Assembly (NCBI GenBank): GCA_021613375.1
Contig: CM038716.1
Coordinates: 1,784,184 to 1,848,183 of the forward strand
Reading direction: 5' to 3'
From: Megaleporinus macrocephalus
Taxonomy: Eukaryota > Chordata > Actinopteri > Characiformes > Anostomidae
Length of the DNA stretch: 64,000 bases
In this document: positions 1 through 11,867 of the stretch, piece by piece
How positions within the stretch are numbered: the first letter of the stretch is position 1
How the letters are laid out: each line of letters starts with the position of its first letter
The notes under the pieces: generated by a model
Databases searched by the model: none
What the model saw: only the letters and a program-made list of their open reading frames with translations
Told to the model about the DNA's origin: nothing
Program-made: the position numbers and the translations under genes

Positions 1-172
1 ACGAAGTATGTAAGAAGGCAACGCGTCAACAATTCAACCAATGAAGATTGAAAACATCAAGTTTGTTTGCCTTCTTCGCATCCGTATACCCTTTCAACAC
101 ACTTAACGCCCAAATGCACCCCCTCCTTCACATGAGAGAGAGAGAGAGAGAGAGAAATTCCGATAGCATTGC

Positions 173-235
<63 letters not shown>

Positions 236-1568
236 TACGCTCATACAAACTGACAAACTGTTTAGTTTGAATCAAAAATCAAAAAGCAGAATCAAAAATC
301 GTAGTGTAAACCTCACACACAGGCTCTAGGAATAGTGGTTTAATTTGAGCTGTTGTTAGGCAAATAATCTCAGCACTTGACAACGTGCACAGAAAACTAA
401 ATGAAATGTCTCCATAAACCTACTTAACCGTAATTAGGCAAGTGCAGTTTTAACCCGCCTCAAAATTCACGCACACATATTCATACATTTAGGTAAAAGC
501 ATGCAAGAATAAATCAGCAAAAACCCAAGTACACATCTTTTGGAGGAGAAGAAGACGGGGGTGGGGGGAGGGGCGATGTCGAAACCAAAAATTGGTTAAA
601 AAATCTGATAATGACACCCTATGTTCCTCCAAAAATAGCCACAATCTAAAAGTACTCCAGTCTTGGGACGTGTTAAAAGTGCGCAAATTCACCTTGAACC
701 CATATCAGAGGCACTATCAGATGAGGAATCTGTTGGCACAGAAAATGGAGGACCACTAATTGCACCAGCGCTAATTGGAAATGAGGCTGCTGTTTTTCAT
801 AGGGAAAATATATGCAGATGAATTTGCGCTTCTACACAATGATGTGCACTTTTAAAACGAGACACGTGCTAGGCAACACTTATCTAGCTAGAAAAAAGGC
901 TTGACACTAATATTTGTACGAGGGCAGAAGATGCTTAACAAATCCAATGCGACAAAACAGAGAAAATGTGCGTGTGTGTTGTTGGAGCGCAGCAGCGCTG
1001 TGTGGGCTGTTTAAAGTGAATGCCCGGGCCACTCGCGCTCCCACTCCACTGACCAACTCCACTTTTCTCCCCAAACATCTTGCAGAAGGACACAATTAGA
1101 CAGCCCAAGTCCGAAAACCAGCAGTGGAAAACCATATCACCCCTCAGCCTCGTTGTGCATATTCATAACTCGGCTGCATCTCCATATCACGCATACAGAT
1201 CTATCGCGCTATCTCCCCCATCTCCAGCGTCGCGCGCATGCAAACCAGCCCCAGCCTCTATAACAGCGCATTGTTACTTATTATCCGCGAATAACCGACA
1301 GATACGACCTTTAATCGTTAGACTACCAAGTGGACAAAGTTTTATCGGCATTAGACGGGATGGAAACTTCCCGATATCCTCAAATATGTAATGCATTCGC
1401 CACGCAGTGCGTTTCTTACAACATTCAACTTAGCATTTTGACATTTTTCGCAACCGGTGATACACATAGCATTACTTTTAGAAGAAGTATAAACTTAGTC
1501 ATTCTAATTTTGCATGTGGAGGTGCAATGGGGGTAAAGAAAACAAAAGCTTTCAAACCGTGTACGTAC
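1..1568 (-). other. dscaml1 intron 1 (5' part), with microsatellites
   Basis: This stretch follows the dscaml1 exon 1 donor and contains no recognisable exon. It holds an (AG)n run at about 133-155, an (AT)n run at about 175-232 and a CpG-rich patch at 980-1250. Otherwise nothing is seen. Confidence 0.6.
133..232. repeat. (AG)n and (AT)n microsatellites
   Basis: An (AG)n run of about 23 bases (133-155) is followed, after a 19-base spacer, by about 58 bases of perfect (AT)n (175-232). Both lie in dscaml1 intron 1. Confidence 0.95.
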
Positions 1569-1611
1569 CTTCTTTAAAAGAATACAGCAGGAGTAATGTT
1601 ACCAGCCACAT
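1569..1611 (-). CDS. dscaml1: dscaml1 first coding exon (signal peptide), partial gene
   Basis: DSCAML1 is a neuronal immunoglobulin-superfamily adhesion receptor used in homophilic recognition and neurite self-avoidance at the cell surface. Only the first coding exon is here: an ATG at 1609-1611 followed by MWLVTLLLLYSFKE, a hydrophobic signal peptide, ending in phase 1 at a strong donor (G|GTACGT at 1569/1568). The start is chosen because human DSCAML1, as recalled, also opens MWLVT followed by a leucine run, and because this exon lies exactly where synteny predicts it, next to fxyd2 and on the same strand. The remaining exons (Ig and fibronectin domains, membrane segment) would lie left of position 1. 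The exon sits at the edge of a CpG-rich block. A match over 14 residues alone would be weak; the gene order makes it fairly safe. Confidence 0.83.
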
Positions 1612-2060
1612 GCCATAAAGAGCAGGTATGTTTCTGAGGAATTGGTTGCAATCCCGGCGGTGTGGTGAGGCTCCGTGCAGGAGTGGCGGTGATGCTCCCC
1701 GGCGATCTCTCCAGCCCTAGTCCCAGACTCGCCAGCGCCGAGACGCGGCCAACGCTTTGGTCCCTCCTCCCTGCGCGGGACCGTCACGCGAGCGGCCCCT
1801 CCTTCAGCACGGCTAATGATGGGGGGAGAGAGATAGAGGGAGAGAGAAAGAGAGAGGGAGCGCACGGAGCTTTGCTTTTTGGCTGCTGGGGGTGGGAAGC
1901 AGCTCGAACAGCGCACTTTATATGTGTGCTGTCGAGAGGAACGGACGGCGCACGTGTCTGGCTTTAGTGGCGCGAGCGAACGGATCACCTGAATCACCTG
2001 TGGATTGTAGCTTTTCGTTTTACGCGCCACGGATCGCCATTGTGGAGCTATATCCTTCAC
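1612..2060 (-). promoter_or_regulatory. dscaml1: dscaml1 5' UTR and CpG-rich promoter block
   Basis: Upstream of the dscaml1 ATG the sequence becomes GC- and CpG-rich (for example 1690-1800 and 1930-2040), in contrast to the AT-rich surroundings. It contains a (GA)n/(GAGAGG)n tract at about 1826-1860, which reads as CT-rich in the sense of the gene. This looks like a CpG-island promoter with the 5' UTR. No TATA box or initiator could be assigned, so the transcription start is unknown. CpG enrichment also extends into intron 1 (about 980-1250). The long ORFs that cross this block in both directions are composition artefacts. Confidence 0.6.
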
Positions 2061-5000
2061 AACACACTTTCAGCAACATGTACACGGTATCCAAGCGCGT
2101 TCTGATGGAAGTGACTTTTGGTTTCGTGCCACGCACTTGGTTAGCGGAGGTTTGTCTCTTCGTAAGTCACTCGTGTGGTTTTGGTTTCGCACTCCAAGCG
2201 CGAAGATTCACGTCTCTTCCCACGGACACATGCACTCTCCCTACTCAGAACACCAGTGCAATAAAGCGCGGCGCAGAGCCGCAAAACATGATTCTTCTTT
2301 GTTAAAAAGGAAGCAATCTGTGCATCACTACTGTCTTCAGATTTGCCTCTACTGTCTTCACTCCAACCCAAGACCATTTTAATGAAGCGATATGAACAAT
2401 AGGCTGCCCATTGACTTCGAGTTGCTGCTTCACTAACGTAGTCCAAATAAACAATCAGCCATATAAAAAATACAACAGCCCAGAGGTGCTCTGGGGAGTC
2501 CTCGCGGATGACCAGCACAGCACAGTTTGGCGATTTTGTCTTTTCAAACACACTTGATTACATGGATCTGTTAAATGGCAGGATTACTGGGTGTGTTAGC
2601 ATAGGAAAACCTCCAAACTTCGTTGGACACCTTTGCTGGCAAATAGTAGACATTTCAATCACATTTTTGCCTGCATATCGATTTGCTCTTTTTCTTCCAG
2701 CTTATTAAACAGCAACACAGGGAGCCAAATTCGCATTACAATCTCAAGCCACGCAAGCCCCACATCAGAGCAAATATAGCCATTTTATTTGCTGTCCACA
2801 AGTCTAGTGATGTCATGCGTGGTTTCTGAATGCCAAATGCATCATCATGGAGGAGCTTACTATGAGGTACTTTAAAGATGCATTAAATGGTTTGGACTTC
2901 TGGTTCCTATCATCACTCAATTCAGAAGCTTATATATGAACCACACTTTCAAATCCAACCACTCTGAACAACTATGGTTATATATTATTAATTACATTTA
3001 GCAGAAATATGCAGGATTACCCTTTAACAGCAACACAATGGGCCAAATTAGCCTCATAATTCCCAAAACAATTGAAATATAGCTATTTTATTTGCTATGT
3101 AAAAAGACTAGTGAGCTTACATGGAAGTAACAAATCTGCAGTGTTGCATGCCACTGTAACCATGCAGTAACTTTCTGTAAGATAGCTTTTATATGTATTA
3201 ATTGCTTCAGATGTTTGGTCCCTACCGTCACTATTTTAAAAAATTCTCATATGAACCATTTCACACTCTGATTGACTTTGTTTACATCTTAGCAATTTTG
3301 TAGTATGTAAGGAAAAATGGTGGAATTCCCCTTTAATAGCAACACAAAGGACCAGGTTTGTGTTATGATTCCTGGCCCTTCAAGCCTTGTCATATAACCA
3401 CCAAACTGACATGCAGTGTAACCCATTGAGATGCTGACTTCTTGAACACATGCTGGTTCAGCCAAGAGCACAATGTCACTCTCTATTCAGTTGAGATGGC
3501 CTGTGCAGTGATTCTGGAAAAACCTAAATAAACTGAAGTGATATCTTCTGCTTTAGTAGCTGACTGAGTACACACACACTCTGCATGTTTTAGGTGACAT
3601 GATAACTTTACACTTATGTAATTGTAAAATGGTAAATGTACAGTCAGGTTAACAACAAAAGTAACACATATTATATGGCATGTTGTTACACAGGCTCTCA
3701 CCATGCTATCACCAAGAAAAATATTATTTGCTGGGTACGAGTTTCTCTGAGAAGTTGTGATGGAGAGGAAGCGAAGCACAGTACTGGCTGTGAAATCCTT
3801 CAGAAGGGAAAAGTTCCAGCACAGTGCAGAAGAGCTGACAGGAACTGGCTGACTCCTACAGAAGCCAGCCACTGCCTCTCTGCTCAGTTATGTAACAAGT
3901 GGAAAGATAGAAGAAAGAACACTGGCCTTACCCTCCTACACATGCACACATACTTACACAAATTTAGCTAAATCTTTTCACCAGCATGCACAAAATGTAA
4001 CTATGGGACACCAGAAGCAGAGTTTACAAGTCTTCTGTTCCCTGTTTTTATGGTAAGAGTTTTTAGTCATCTTTAAGTCTGTTCCTTAAAATAAGGCAAA
4101 TGTATATTCACTTCTAGACAGTTCTGAAAGTCAAATACTGCTACAATATACATTTTTTAATGTCTCATTAAGTACACATTTGACCTGAAGGGTGAAAAAA
4201 ATCTGTGGAACTTTTAGTGCAAATATGATATAGACAGTACTTTTAGCAAACAATCATATATCACTTGTTAAACAGGTACATGTAATGGAGCCAAGAACAG
4301 TGGTCAAAATCAAACATTCTCAGGTAATTACATAAATCCTATCTTGCCTAAGGACATTATTGTTTGATTTACATCAGGTATGCACTCTTTGGCAGCAACT
4401 AGAGCTTGTACTCTAACACAAGACTAGATATGTGTTTGTTAAAAGAAAATTCCACAGATTTCTTGCATTTTCTGCAGATGTCCGTCATTGATATGTAAAA
4501 AAGTCATTAGGCCTTCGTAAAAAAAAAAAAAAAAAAAAATAGCTGATTTCATTCAAATGGTGGTAAAAGGAACCACGAGTTCTGATTTTTACCCATTTTA
4601 CTTACCATTCATGCTATCTGAGATTTCATGTGTAATGATAATGGTATGAATGTAATTTGCATTATTATTGTTGGTTACTATTGTCCCACAGAACAGCCCG
4701 TGTGTATTGCAGTGTCTCAAATGTATTTGTAACCACTTTATGCAACAGCCTTCTGTAATAGGTTTGGGTGCCTGGATCTTATTGCCACCACTTTGAACAA
4801 CTATGAAGTTGCTCTATAATGCAAAACATCAGCCCATTGTTCACCTCTTAATAATTATATTAAATATGTGTTAATTTAGACAGTTCTGACCGTGGATTTC
4901 TCATATAACAGAAGAACAGAAAACCTAAAATGTATTTTAGACAACCGATAACACACATGCTGAGTTGTAGAGACCGATGATTTCTGTGCATTTAAATTTA

Positions 5001-5289
5001 GAAAATGCAACATTCTGCAAGTTTTTCTTACTTGTGGATGAAGTCTGCACCTTTAAATGACTACACTAGCACAATGGTTAAAGGTTCAATGAGCTTCATC
5101 ACAACTAATAGCATTAAGTGTTTTCAAAGTGCCTGGTAATGCCATGGAATTAAAATAGCTTATCATCTGGATTCACTTTGCTTACTAAATTAATTGGAAT
5201 AACTTTTCTGTTTTTTCTGTTTTCATAGTTTATTAAAAAAAAATATATATATACATGAATGAAAGAGAAAGTTTTATAGGGAATGTGGT
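2061..5289. other. Intergenic, no gene seen
   Basis: Between the dscaml1 promoter and the possible conserved block further right I see only the tandem repeat listed separately, a poly-A run at 4519-4539 and AT-rich sequence. The short ORFs (for example around 3483-3971) have no splice context or protein character. Confidence 0.6.
2700..3400. repeat. Diverged tandem repeat, unit about 310 bp
   Basis: Three units start near 2708, 3025 and 3337. Each opens with a version of AACAGCAACACA(A/G)GG followed by a CCAAATT-like block. The first two then share 'ATATAGCC/TATTTTATTTGCT', then 'TCTAGTGA' / 'ACTAGTGA', 'GGT(T)CC(T)A', and 'ATATGAACCA'. The copies are diverged, so the duplication is not recent. 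The unit resembles a transposon fragment, but I cannot name the family. Confidence 0.65.
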
Positions 5290-6350
5290 TTAAATTGTGA
5301 AAATGCATGACAAATACTTATAATTACCCAGGCCAATTTGTACCATGCACGTTCCCAGTAATTACATAGACTGAAGAAGTTTATAAAAGGAATGGTTACA
5401 AAAGCCTCATCAGAACTAAATTAATTCATTAGAAGCACAAATTACTCACATATAAATAGCTATCTCCTAATTAATTCTGTCTGCTCATGTATTGTAAAAG
5501 ATCTAACCCCCTTAAGCATCACTACACATGATGAATACTTGACGTGCATTGGAAGGGATGGGACCAGCAGGACATCTAAATATGCCACAAACAAGCGGCC
5601 AGTGAGACAAGAATGCAGCATTACTATCTAATTCATCTGCATCATTCTACATTCTTTATTGTTGCCTGGAGAAAGACAAGAATGAGAAAGAGAAGGGACT
5701 GAGAGAGAAAGAGAGAGAGAGAGCAGAACAGACTGAAACGGGTGGGCTAATGAGAATGGTAATGCTAATACTCAGACAATCAGAGACCCCCTCAGGCCAT
5801 GGCTACATGGTAGGAGCATATTAACGCTAATGTATCTGGTATTAATGCAGAGAGGCCCAGTCCCCTGCCTACCCTCTAACCCCGCAAAGTCACTGAGATG
5901 GGTGGAGGGTGGTAGTGAAGCAAGAGGAGGAGGGGAGGGTTGTGTGCCCAACCGTCCACTTCAAGAGGCCACAGGTAAAAAGGGGAAAAGGCATGCAGTG
6001 CAGTTTGAGCCTGCGCTCATATGTACTGCCTGTAATGGAGGCTGACTGGCATTCTGTCTCCCAGCTCCCCCTGCAGTATGCCTGCCTATTAGAAGTGTCT
6101 TATGCAAACTACAGCCGAGCAGATCCAAAATGGCTTCCAAAACGACAGGGCCCAGATGGTGGTGCTGCTGGGGGGAAGCCTGGTGGCTGCAGCAGCAGTG
6201 CCCACCTCGCCCACTATCGCTCGGCACTGGGTTAGCCACCACAGCAGCTCCGCCAGTAATTAGGCAGCCTGATGCGGTACAGTACGCCATGTTAAGCTCT
6301 CCGGCATTAGTCAAATGAGTCACCGAACAGCGTCACACAGCAGAGGGAGG
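5290..6350. promoter_or_regulatory. Candidate conserved noncoding / enhancer-like block
   Basis: Two neighbouring subregions stand out from the AT-rich, repeat-like surroundings. At 5290-5500 there are several homeodomain-type TAATTA/ATTAAT cores (around 5322, 5360, 5420 and 5472). At 5740-6330 a unique, GC-richer, non-repetitive sequence carries mixed words such as GCCATGGCTACATGG near 5798 and TAATTAGGCAGCCTGATG near 6257. There is no convincing ORF or splice pair. The call as a regulatory element of dscaml1 or the FXYD genes is inference from composition only. Confidence 0.3.
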
Positions 6351-8834
6351 GTCGTGAGCTAAAGCGCATGCGTGTTGGTAAGTGCCAATCTGCACCAAGA
6401 AAGAAAAAAAAATAGTGAGTGTGTATTTTGGTGTATGTTTGTGGAAAAAAAGAGGCAGAATAAGAAACGTAAGCACGGTTGGGTGTGTTTTCTCTTGTTT
6501 GTTTTCAAGGGTGGATGTGATTGTGTGTGCATGAGTGAAAGTGAGTGAGTGAATGTGTCAGTGTGTGAGTGAGGAAAGTGTTTATGTATATGTGAGGAAA
6601 AAGGATGATATTTCTGGATCTCTCTCCCTCACACCAGTTTGGCCATTGATGGGGGGGGGGGGCTGGGGGGGGGAGAAATCAGTGGAAAGAAGGGAAGGTG
6701 GCGAAGCGAGACATCAGGGGGTGTTAATTTATTCAAATGAGCAGGGGAGGATAACTAGAGGAGGGAGGGAGAGACAGAGAGTAAGAGAGACTGAGTAAAA
6801 GAGAGGGATAGGCTGTTTCGCTTTGCACATCTTCCATCTTCCTTTTCTCTCTGTGTTTATCTTACAAGGATCTCTCGCCATTGCAGACAGAAACAGAGGG
6901 ATGGACGAAGGAGGGAGAAACCTGCAGTTAGAAGTGAGCTAATATGGAGACAAGCAGGGAAAAAGTAAAGAATACAAAGCTGACAAGGAGAAAATATGGT
7001 GAAAAATGAAAAAAAAAGTGCTACCGCATGCTTTTTACTTTATCAGAATAGGGGGTGGTGAAATAAAATGGTTTTACAATTAACATCAAAATAACATTGT
7101 GTTTAATTTCCACAGAACAATCTGGACTCTTTAATAGGATAAATATATGGATGATTTTACTACAAGGTACATATATAAACCAAATTTTACCTTTTACAAT
7201 ATAAACTTTGACATCTCACCCAATTTGAAAACTAACCACACTAAATGAAAATATTTATACTGCTATAATTCTTTTGTTTTAACATGATGGACAGAGGCCT
7301 AAACCACCAGCATTATGTCACTTTTCCATGTTACTCCACTATTTTTACAGTTCTTTTTGCCTTCCAAAAGTCATTCTGGGTAACAGCATGTTATCTTGTC
7401 TTGAATGTTGTATAGGGGTATGGGCTTTACTAAGCATATTTAAATGCCTGACATGGGCCAAAATGTGCAGAAGTGAGTGGAACAATGTGCCTTGCTTACC
7501 TTGTGTTTGTTGCTGATGTGCTTTTAGAAGGCCGGGGGCCTCTGCTTGGCTAAAATGGCACCAGGTTCTGCTCTAGTTAAGCTTGAGTGAGCTGTAGGTA
7601 ACATTTATGGGAATAATACTATAAAACACTTAGTGTAGTTAAAGTAGCTTAACATGCTTAGGAGTGACCTAGGGACGTTTCTCTTATATCTTTCTTTAAA
7701 CACTGTGTCATAACATAAAGGCTTTTCTCTCAAGCTCATTATAATGGGAACAAGCTTGATTTGGCTTAGGTAGCAAAACCACAACCTAGAAACATTTGAT
7801 TTTTCTGCTTTATGGTTTCATCCTTTTAACAGTAGTCAGTGTTTATGACAATACGGGGATTACAGAAATACACATGTAGTGTCCCTAGAGGTTGCTCTTT
7901 CAGCACATCAAGCTACATTAAGCCTTTCCATTATTATAGATAGAATTGAATGGAAAAATGTTTAACACAAACAAATTTTCTTCAAATTAAGCTGTGAGGA
8001 AAGTTGAACATTGCTATGCCACTAATCTAAAAGGCCCAGTAAAGCAGGGTTAAAGGATAAATGAAATGTACCCACTTGCATTTCTTAACAGTGAGTGGTG
8101 GTGATAAAAAAAACAGGGGTAATGATGTCTACAACACAAACATTGCCCTGTTTTACTGTTCAAAATAATATGTGAACCTACATGTGCCTTCTGAGTTTTT
8201 GTGCATAATGATAATATAAAATCTATAAAGACCTAACACTGAATGCATGCTGTTGTGATCGGCTAATTGCTCCACTGGTTTAAATATTTTTTCCCTTGTA
8301 GATTTTGATACAGTCAGCTATTCTCTATAGATAAGTTGTATGTGGACTGTAAACACAGAAAAAACTGCTTTATCTGATCGGACGACAGTTTTACTGACTG
8401 CTGGTGGAAGATGATTTACTGATAAAGGGTCTCATTGCTTTATTGTGTGGAGAGAGCAATGGGCCGTTGCGTTGAGAAAGGGTTCAGGTAACACAGCAAA
8501 AACCTACAAGATCAGCACGACACTGCTAGGAGTGAAATTTCCATTCCTTTCCGACCAATGTGCCAAGATGTTATCTGTATTCCCACGAAAGAGTGTCCGT
8601 ATTTACATGCACATGGAGAATGTTCGGAACAGGTTTAACAGGTCCAGCTCCTCCCTGACTCCCCTGGAACTGGGGAGTCTGCCAATTCTATACTATATAC
8701 TTGGGCCAGTTATGGTGTGGCAGTTCCTCCAGTTCTGAAGTTGCATATTCTCTTAAATGTGGCCTACCCAGCAAAGAACAGGGGAAGGAAGAACCACAGC
8801 ACAGACACAAGGTATTCCATACAGTTAGACTTTG
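6351..8834. other. Intergenic, no gene seen
   Basis: This holds simple G-rich runs (a G run at about 6651-6662 and another at about 6665-6673), purine-rich sequence to about 6800 and AT-rich DNA. A dispersed-repeat fragment at 8095-8240 is similar to one at 37085-37215. No coding signal is recognised. Confidence 0.55.
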
Positions 8835-9586
8835 CCCTTACAAAAAAGAAGTATACTTAAATTTAATTTTATTAAGTATACTTTAAGCAGTGTCTATACT
8901 AATGTCACTGTACTAGTAGTACACTCGTGTATGTACTATTTTAATACTTCTTGGGACTAAATTGGCCCACTTTCTAGTTTTTAAAAGTATACTTTTAGGT
9001 ACACTTTAAGTGTAAGAGTAGTAAACCAAGTATACAACTAGTTTACATCTTTTGTACTGCAACTACACTAAAAGTAAACTTAAGGGTTCACTGTTAGTTT
9101 ACTAGCTTGCAAGTTTTCTTTAAGTGAACTTAATTTATTATTATAATTTATTGCTTATATTATTGTTGTACTTTTATGACTAGTGTTAACATTTTTTTTC
9201 TACTTAAAATAGAACTCAACAACGTTTACTTACTCACCAGTGGACACACGTAAAATAAACAAGACACACTCAGATTAAGAAACATATTTGTATCTTTATA
9301 AATCTTTATAAATCAAATTTTAAATAAATATTGTTCTGGATGTGTTTTTTTTATGCAGAGCAAGAATACTTCTACTATCTCAATCAAAAGATTAAGCACA
9401 AGTAAAGGCCAAATATACTTAGACTGTTCTATACTTGTCAGTACAACCCAAGTATACTTAAGTATAACTGTGTTTAGTATATCACTGAGAAGTACATCAA
9501 AAGTAAACTGAAAGCATACTCACTTCCCTTTAGTTTAAAATAAGTAAACTAATGGTACACTTGAATAAACTTCTTTTTTGTAAGGG
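8835..9586. mobile_element. 752-bp non-autonomous DNA transposon (MITE) with inverted ends
   Basis: The ends are inverted copies: CCCTTACAAAAAAGAAGT at 8835 and, on the other strand, CCCTTACAAAAAAGAAGT at 9586. Both arms are filled with AAGTATACTT, TAAGTGTA and related palindromic words, so the whole element could fold back on itself. It contains no transposase ORF. No exact target-site duplication is visible: the flanks are ...AGACTTTG and TGGCCACT.... The superfamily is therefore not assigned. Confidence 0.85.
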
Positions 9587-9839
9587 TGGCCACTGTCAGA
9601 TATTTAAAGGTGCTAAGTTAAACCCATGGCCACAATATATTACAACTATTAAGTTAAAGGTAAACAAACAAGTTAATTTAATATATATATAAAAGAATGA
9701 AAAGACACGTACGCACGCTGTTATGTCACGTAGCATGAACAACACGAAAGCTACCGTGTATGGACCAAAAGAACATTTTGACTAAATCCCCACAAGATGA
9801 TGCCACTTTTAGATGAGTATAAAGCTCACATAAGAGAAG

Positions 9840-10145
9840 TGGAGACAAGGGGAAAGGTGGTGTCACTGTGGCTACTGCTTACACGCGCTGACAGGCCCTG
9901 TCTCTGAGTTTAATTACTTATTTATTCAAACATAATTAAACTCAGGCCTGGAGCGATGATTAATGCGATTTGTCAGCGTGCAGAACAATACCTCCATTTG
10001 CTGCTCCCATGCCTGCTCCTCTTCTGTCCGTGTTGCACAAGTGACACCGTCGAAAATGTTCTGGACTTCAGCTTTAGACTCGCTACTGCTGGCCAGCATG
10101 TCTACGGACGAGCGCGTACAGGGCTGATTGAGTCCGTTCATTGTT
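9840..10145. promoter_or_regulatory. Candidate conserved noncoding block with paired TAATTA palindrome
   Basis: GAGTTTAATTA at 9906 and its reverse complement TAATTAAACTC about 20 bases later form an inverted pair, followed by a GC-richer unique stretch to about 10145. On the minus strand a 71-codon ORF (9926-10141) covers the same stretch, but it has no recognisable domain, no splice partner and no known neighbour. The block could be an enhancer, an unrecognised exon or part of an unidentified repeat. Confidence 0.25.
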
Positions 10146-11860
10146 GACTTGTTTTGGTCAGGTCGCTTATTTGGTCAAGCAGATAAGTGAAAGAACTCAT
10201 TTTGGGCAATGATATCAATTTCTCTGTCATAGTCTTTGCATTGGCCAATTTAAGCCTGTATTTATGTACACTAGACCCACTGGGCTCTCATGGGTTAGAG
10301 AATAAAACATTTAAGGGCAAGTCAATGATAACTTCGTGGACTAAGCCAGGATCCTGTTCATATACACTGTACGCTGCTTGTTCAGTGTAGGGCGAAGTTT
10401 TAATAGACCAAGAACTTTGTTGTTTAAATGATGTGTTATGCTTGATATGGCTAGGGAGATAAACTGACCAGGTGAATAAGACAGTTTTGATTGTAAGTTG
10501 ACTTTAAATAAAAAAATCATATCTGTTTTACAATGTACTGGTTCGTTTACTAGCTCTCTTGGTTCAGATTAACTCAGTCTAGACTGACCCATTAATTAAC
10601 CAATAATTTAAGCGTGTGATTTAAGAGTTCAGGACTAGGTTTAGCAATCTTAACATAAAGATGAACCCAAAATGCTAGAGCGAGTATCACACTGAACGAT
10701 CGCTCAGCTGACTCTGCTTTTGATGCTTTTGGAAAACCTGGCCCAGAGCGGAGTGTGCTCTACAATTGCAAAGTGTGTGCTTTGCTGCCACCGTGTGTTC
10801 ATGAGGAAAACTGCTTTATAAAAGGAGAAATTATGGGCTGCCGCTTATACGTTCTATGCCCATATACAGGTAATCTTGCAGTGACTTGGTTTTGGTTTTA
10901 TGGAATTATGGACAGGCTCCAATCAGCGATCACAGTAGGACAAAGAAAGGGTATAACGTACAAAATAATTCACTAGAACTCTATAAAGTTTTAAGAAAAA
11001 GAACACACCCTGGGAGAAGACTAAATATTAGGAAGAAGAAGAGGCTGTGCTTTTTTGTAGTTGTTAGAAAGTCAACAAATCCATTATTAGTTTTGACTGT
11101 GTGGCTCACAAGGAGCCTGAAAAATGAATTCCGTCAGAGTAGAGTAATGTCTCATCCATAAGGACTTAAAATATTAAAACCTGTGGAATTATCACAGATT
11201 TTGCCATATTACACATGACATACATTTAGCTCAGGCTAAACAATAGTGTGTTAATAACACTGGGTTAAATTATTAAGGTCTTTTTTACTGACATGGGTAA
11301 TTATCATCAATAGTGATTTAGGCTCTAGAAAGCGTCTGCTAATTTAAGATGAATAATATTGATCGTTGCTGTAATTAACTCATTGTATTCTCACGGCTTC
11401 CATTCAGTGTTGGTGGTAGGAAAAACCTGAATAGCTTCACCACAACGTCATTGTGGTGGCCCGGTCACTATTATTGACCCTATTAGGTTTGTCATGCAAA
11501 GTGAAAACTGTGCTCTGTATATAAATTTCAGTAGGCTGGAGTGAACCTGGCGTGGAAGAGTGCAAAATGTCACATCCACCAGCTTTCAAAAGTGTAGACA
11601 CCATTTTTTTGTAACGCATTGAGGGTTTGTTTTATTTTTGTAGATTGATTACAGTTTTTGCTGATAAATCTGTAAAAGGGCATTTGTTGTAAAACTCACA
11701 GGAGTCATAATATTTGTGTATGTATTTATTTGGACTAGTAATGGTGTTGTTTCCTGTGTGTCCACATTTAGAGTTCTACTTTTCTCCACGTACTGGCTTA
11801 TGCTGAAACACACACACACACACAAACATATAATCCAGTATTAGTTGTGCAAGCCTGAAT
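10146..11860. other. Intergenic, no gene seen
   Basis: AT-rich DNA with an (AC)n run at about 11807-11824. The last coding exon of the neighbouring FXYD gene may lie in this region or further left; I looked for a phase-0 acceptor followed by a short acidic or basic tail and found none I would defend. Confidence 0.5.
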
Positions 11861-11867
11861 GTAAGTA

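Noticed and set aside
48..329. ORFs on both strands over 48-329
   Set aside because: They consist of (AT)n and (AG)n microsatellite translated as Tyr-Ile and Arg-Glu or Ser-Leu repeats; no splice or start context.
1599..2060. 153-codon minus-strand ORF and opposing plus-strand ORFs
   Set aside because: They run through the CpG-rich 5' UTR of dscaml1 in the wrong frame; the real coding frame begins at 1611.
9926..10141. Minus-strand ORF of 71 codons as a gene
   Set aside because: No recognisable domain, no splice partners and no transcript signals; kept only as a possible conserved block.
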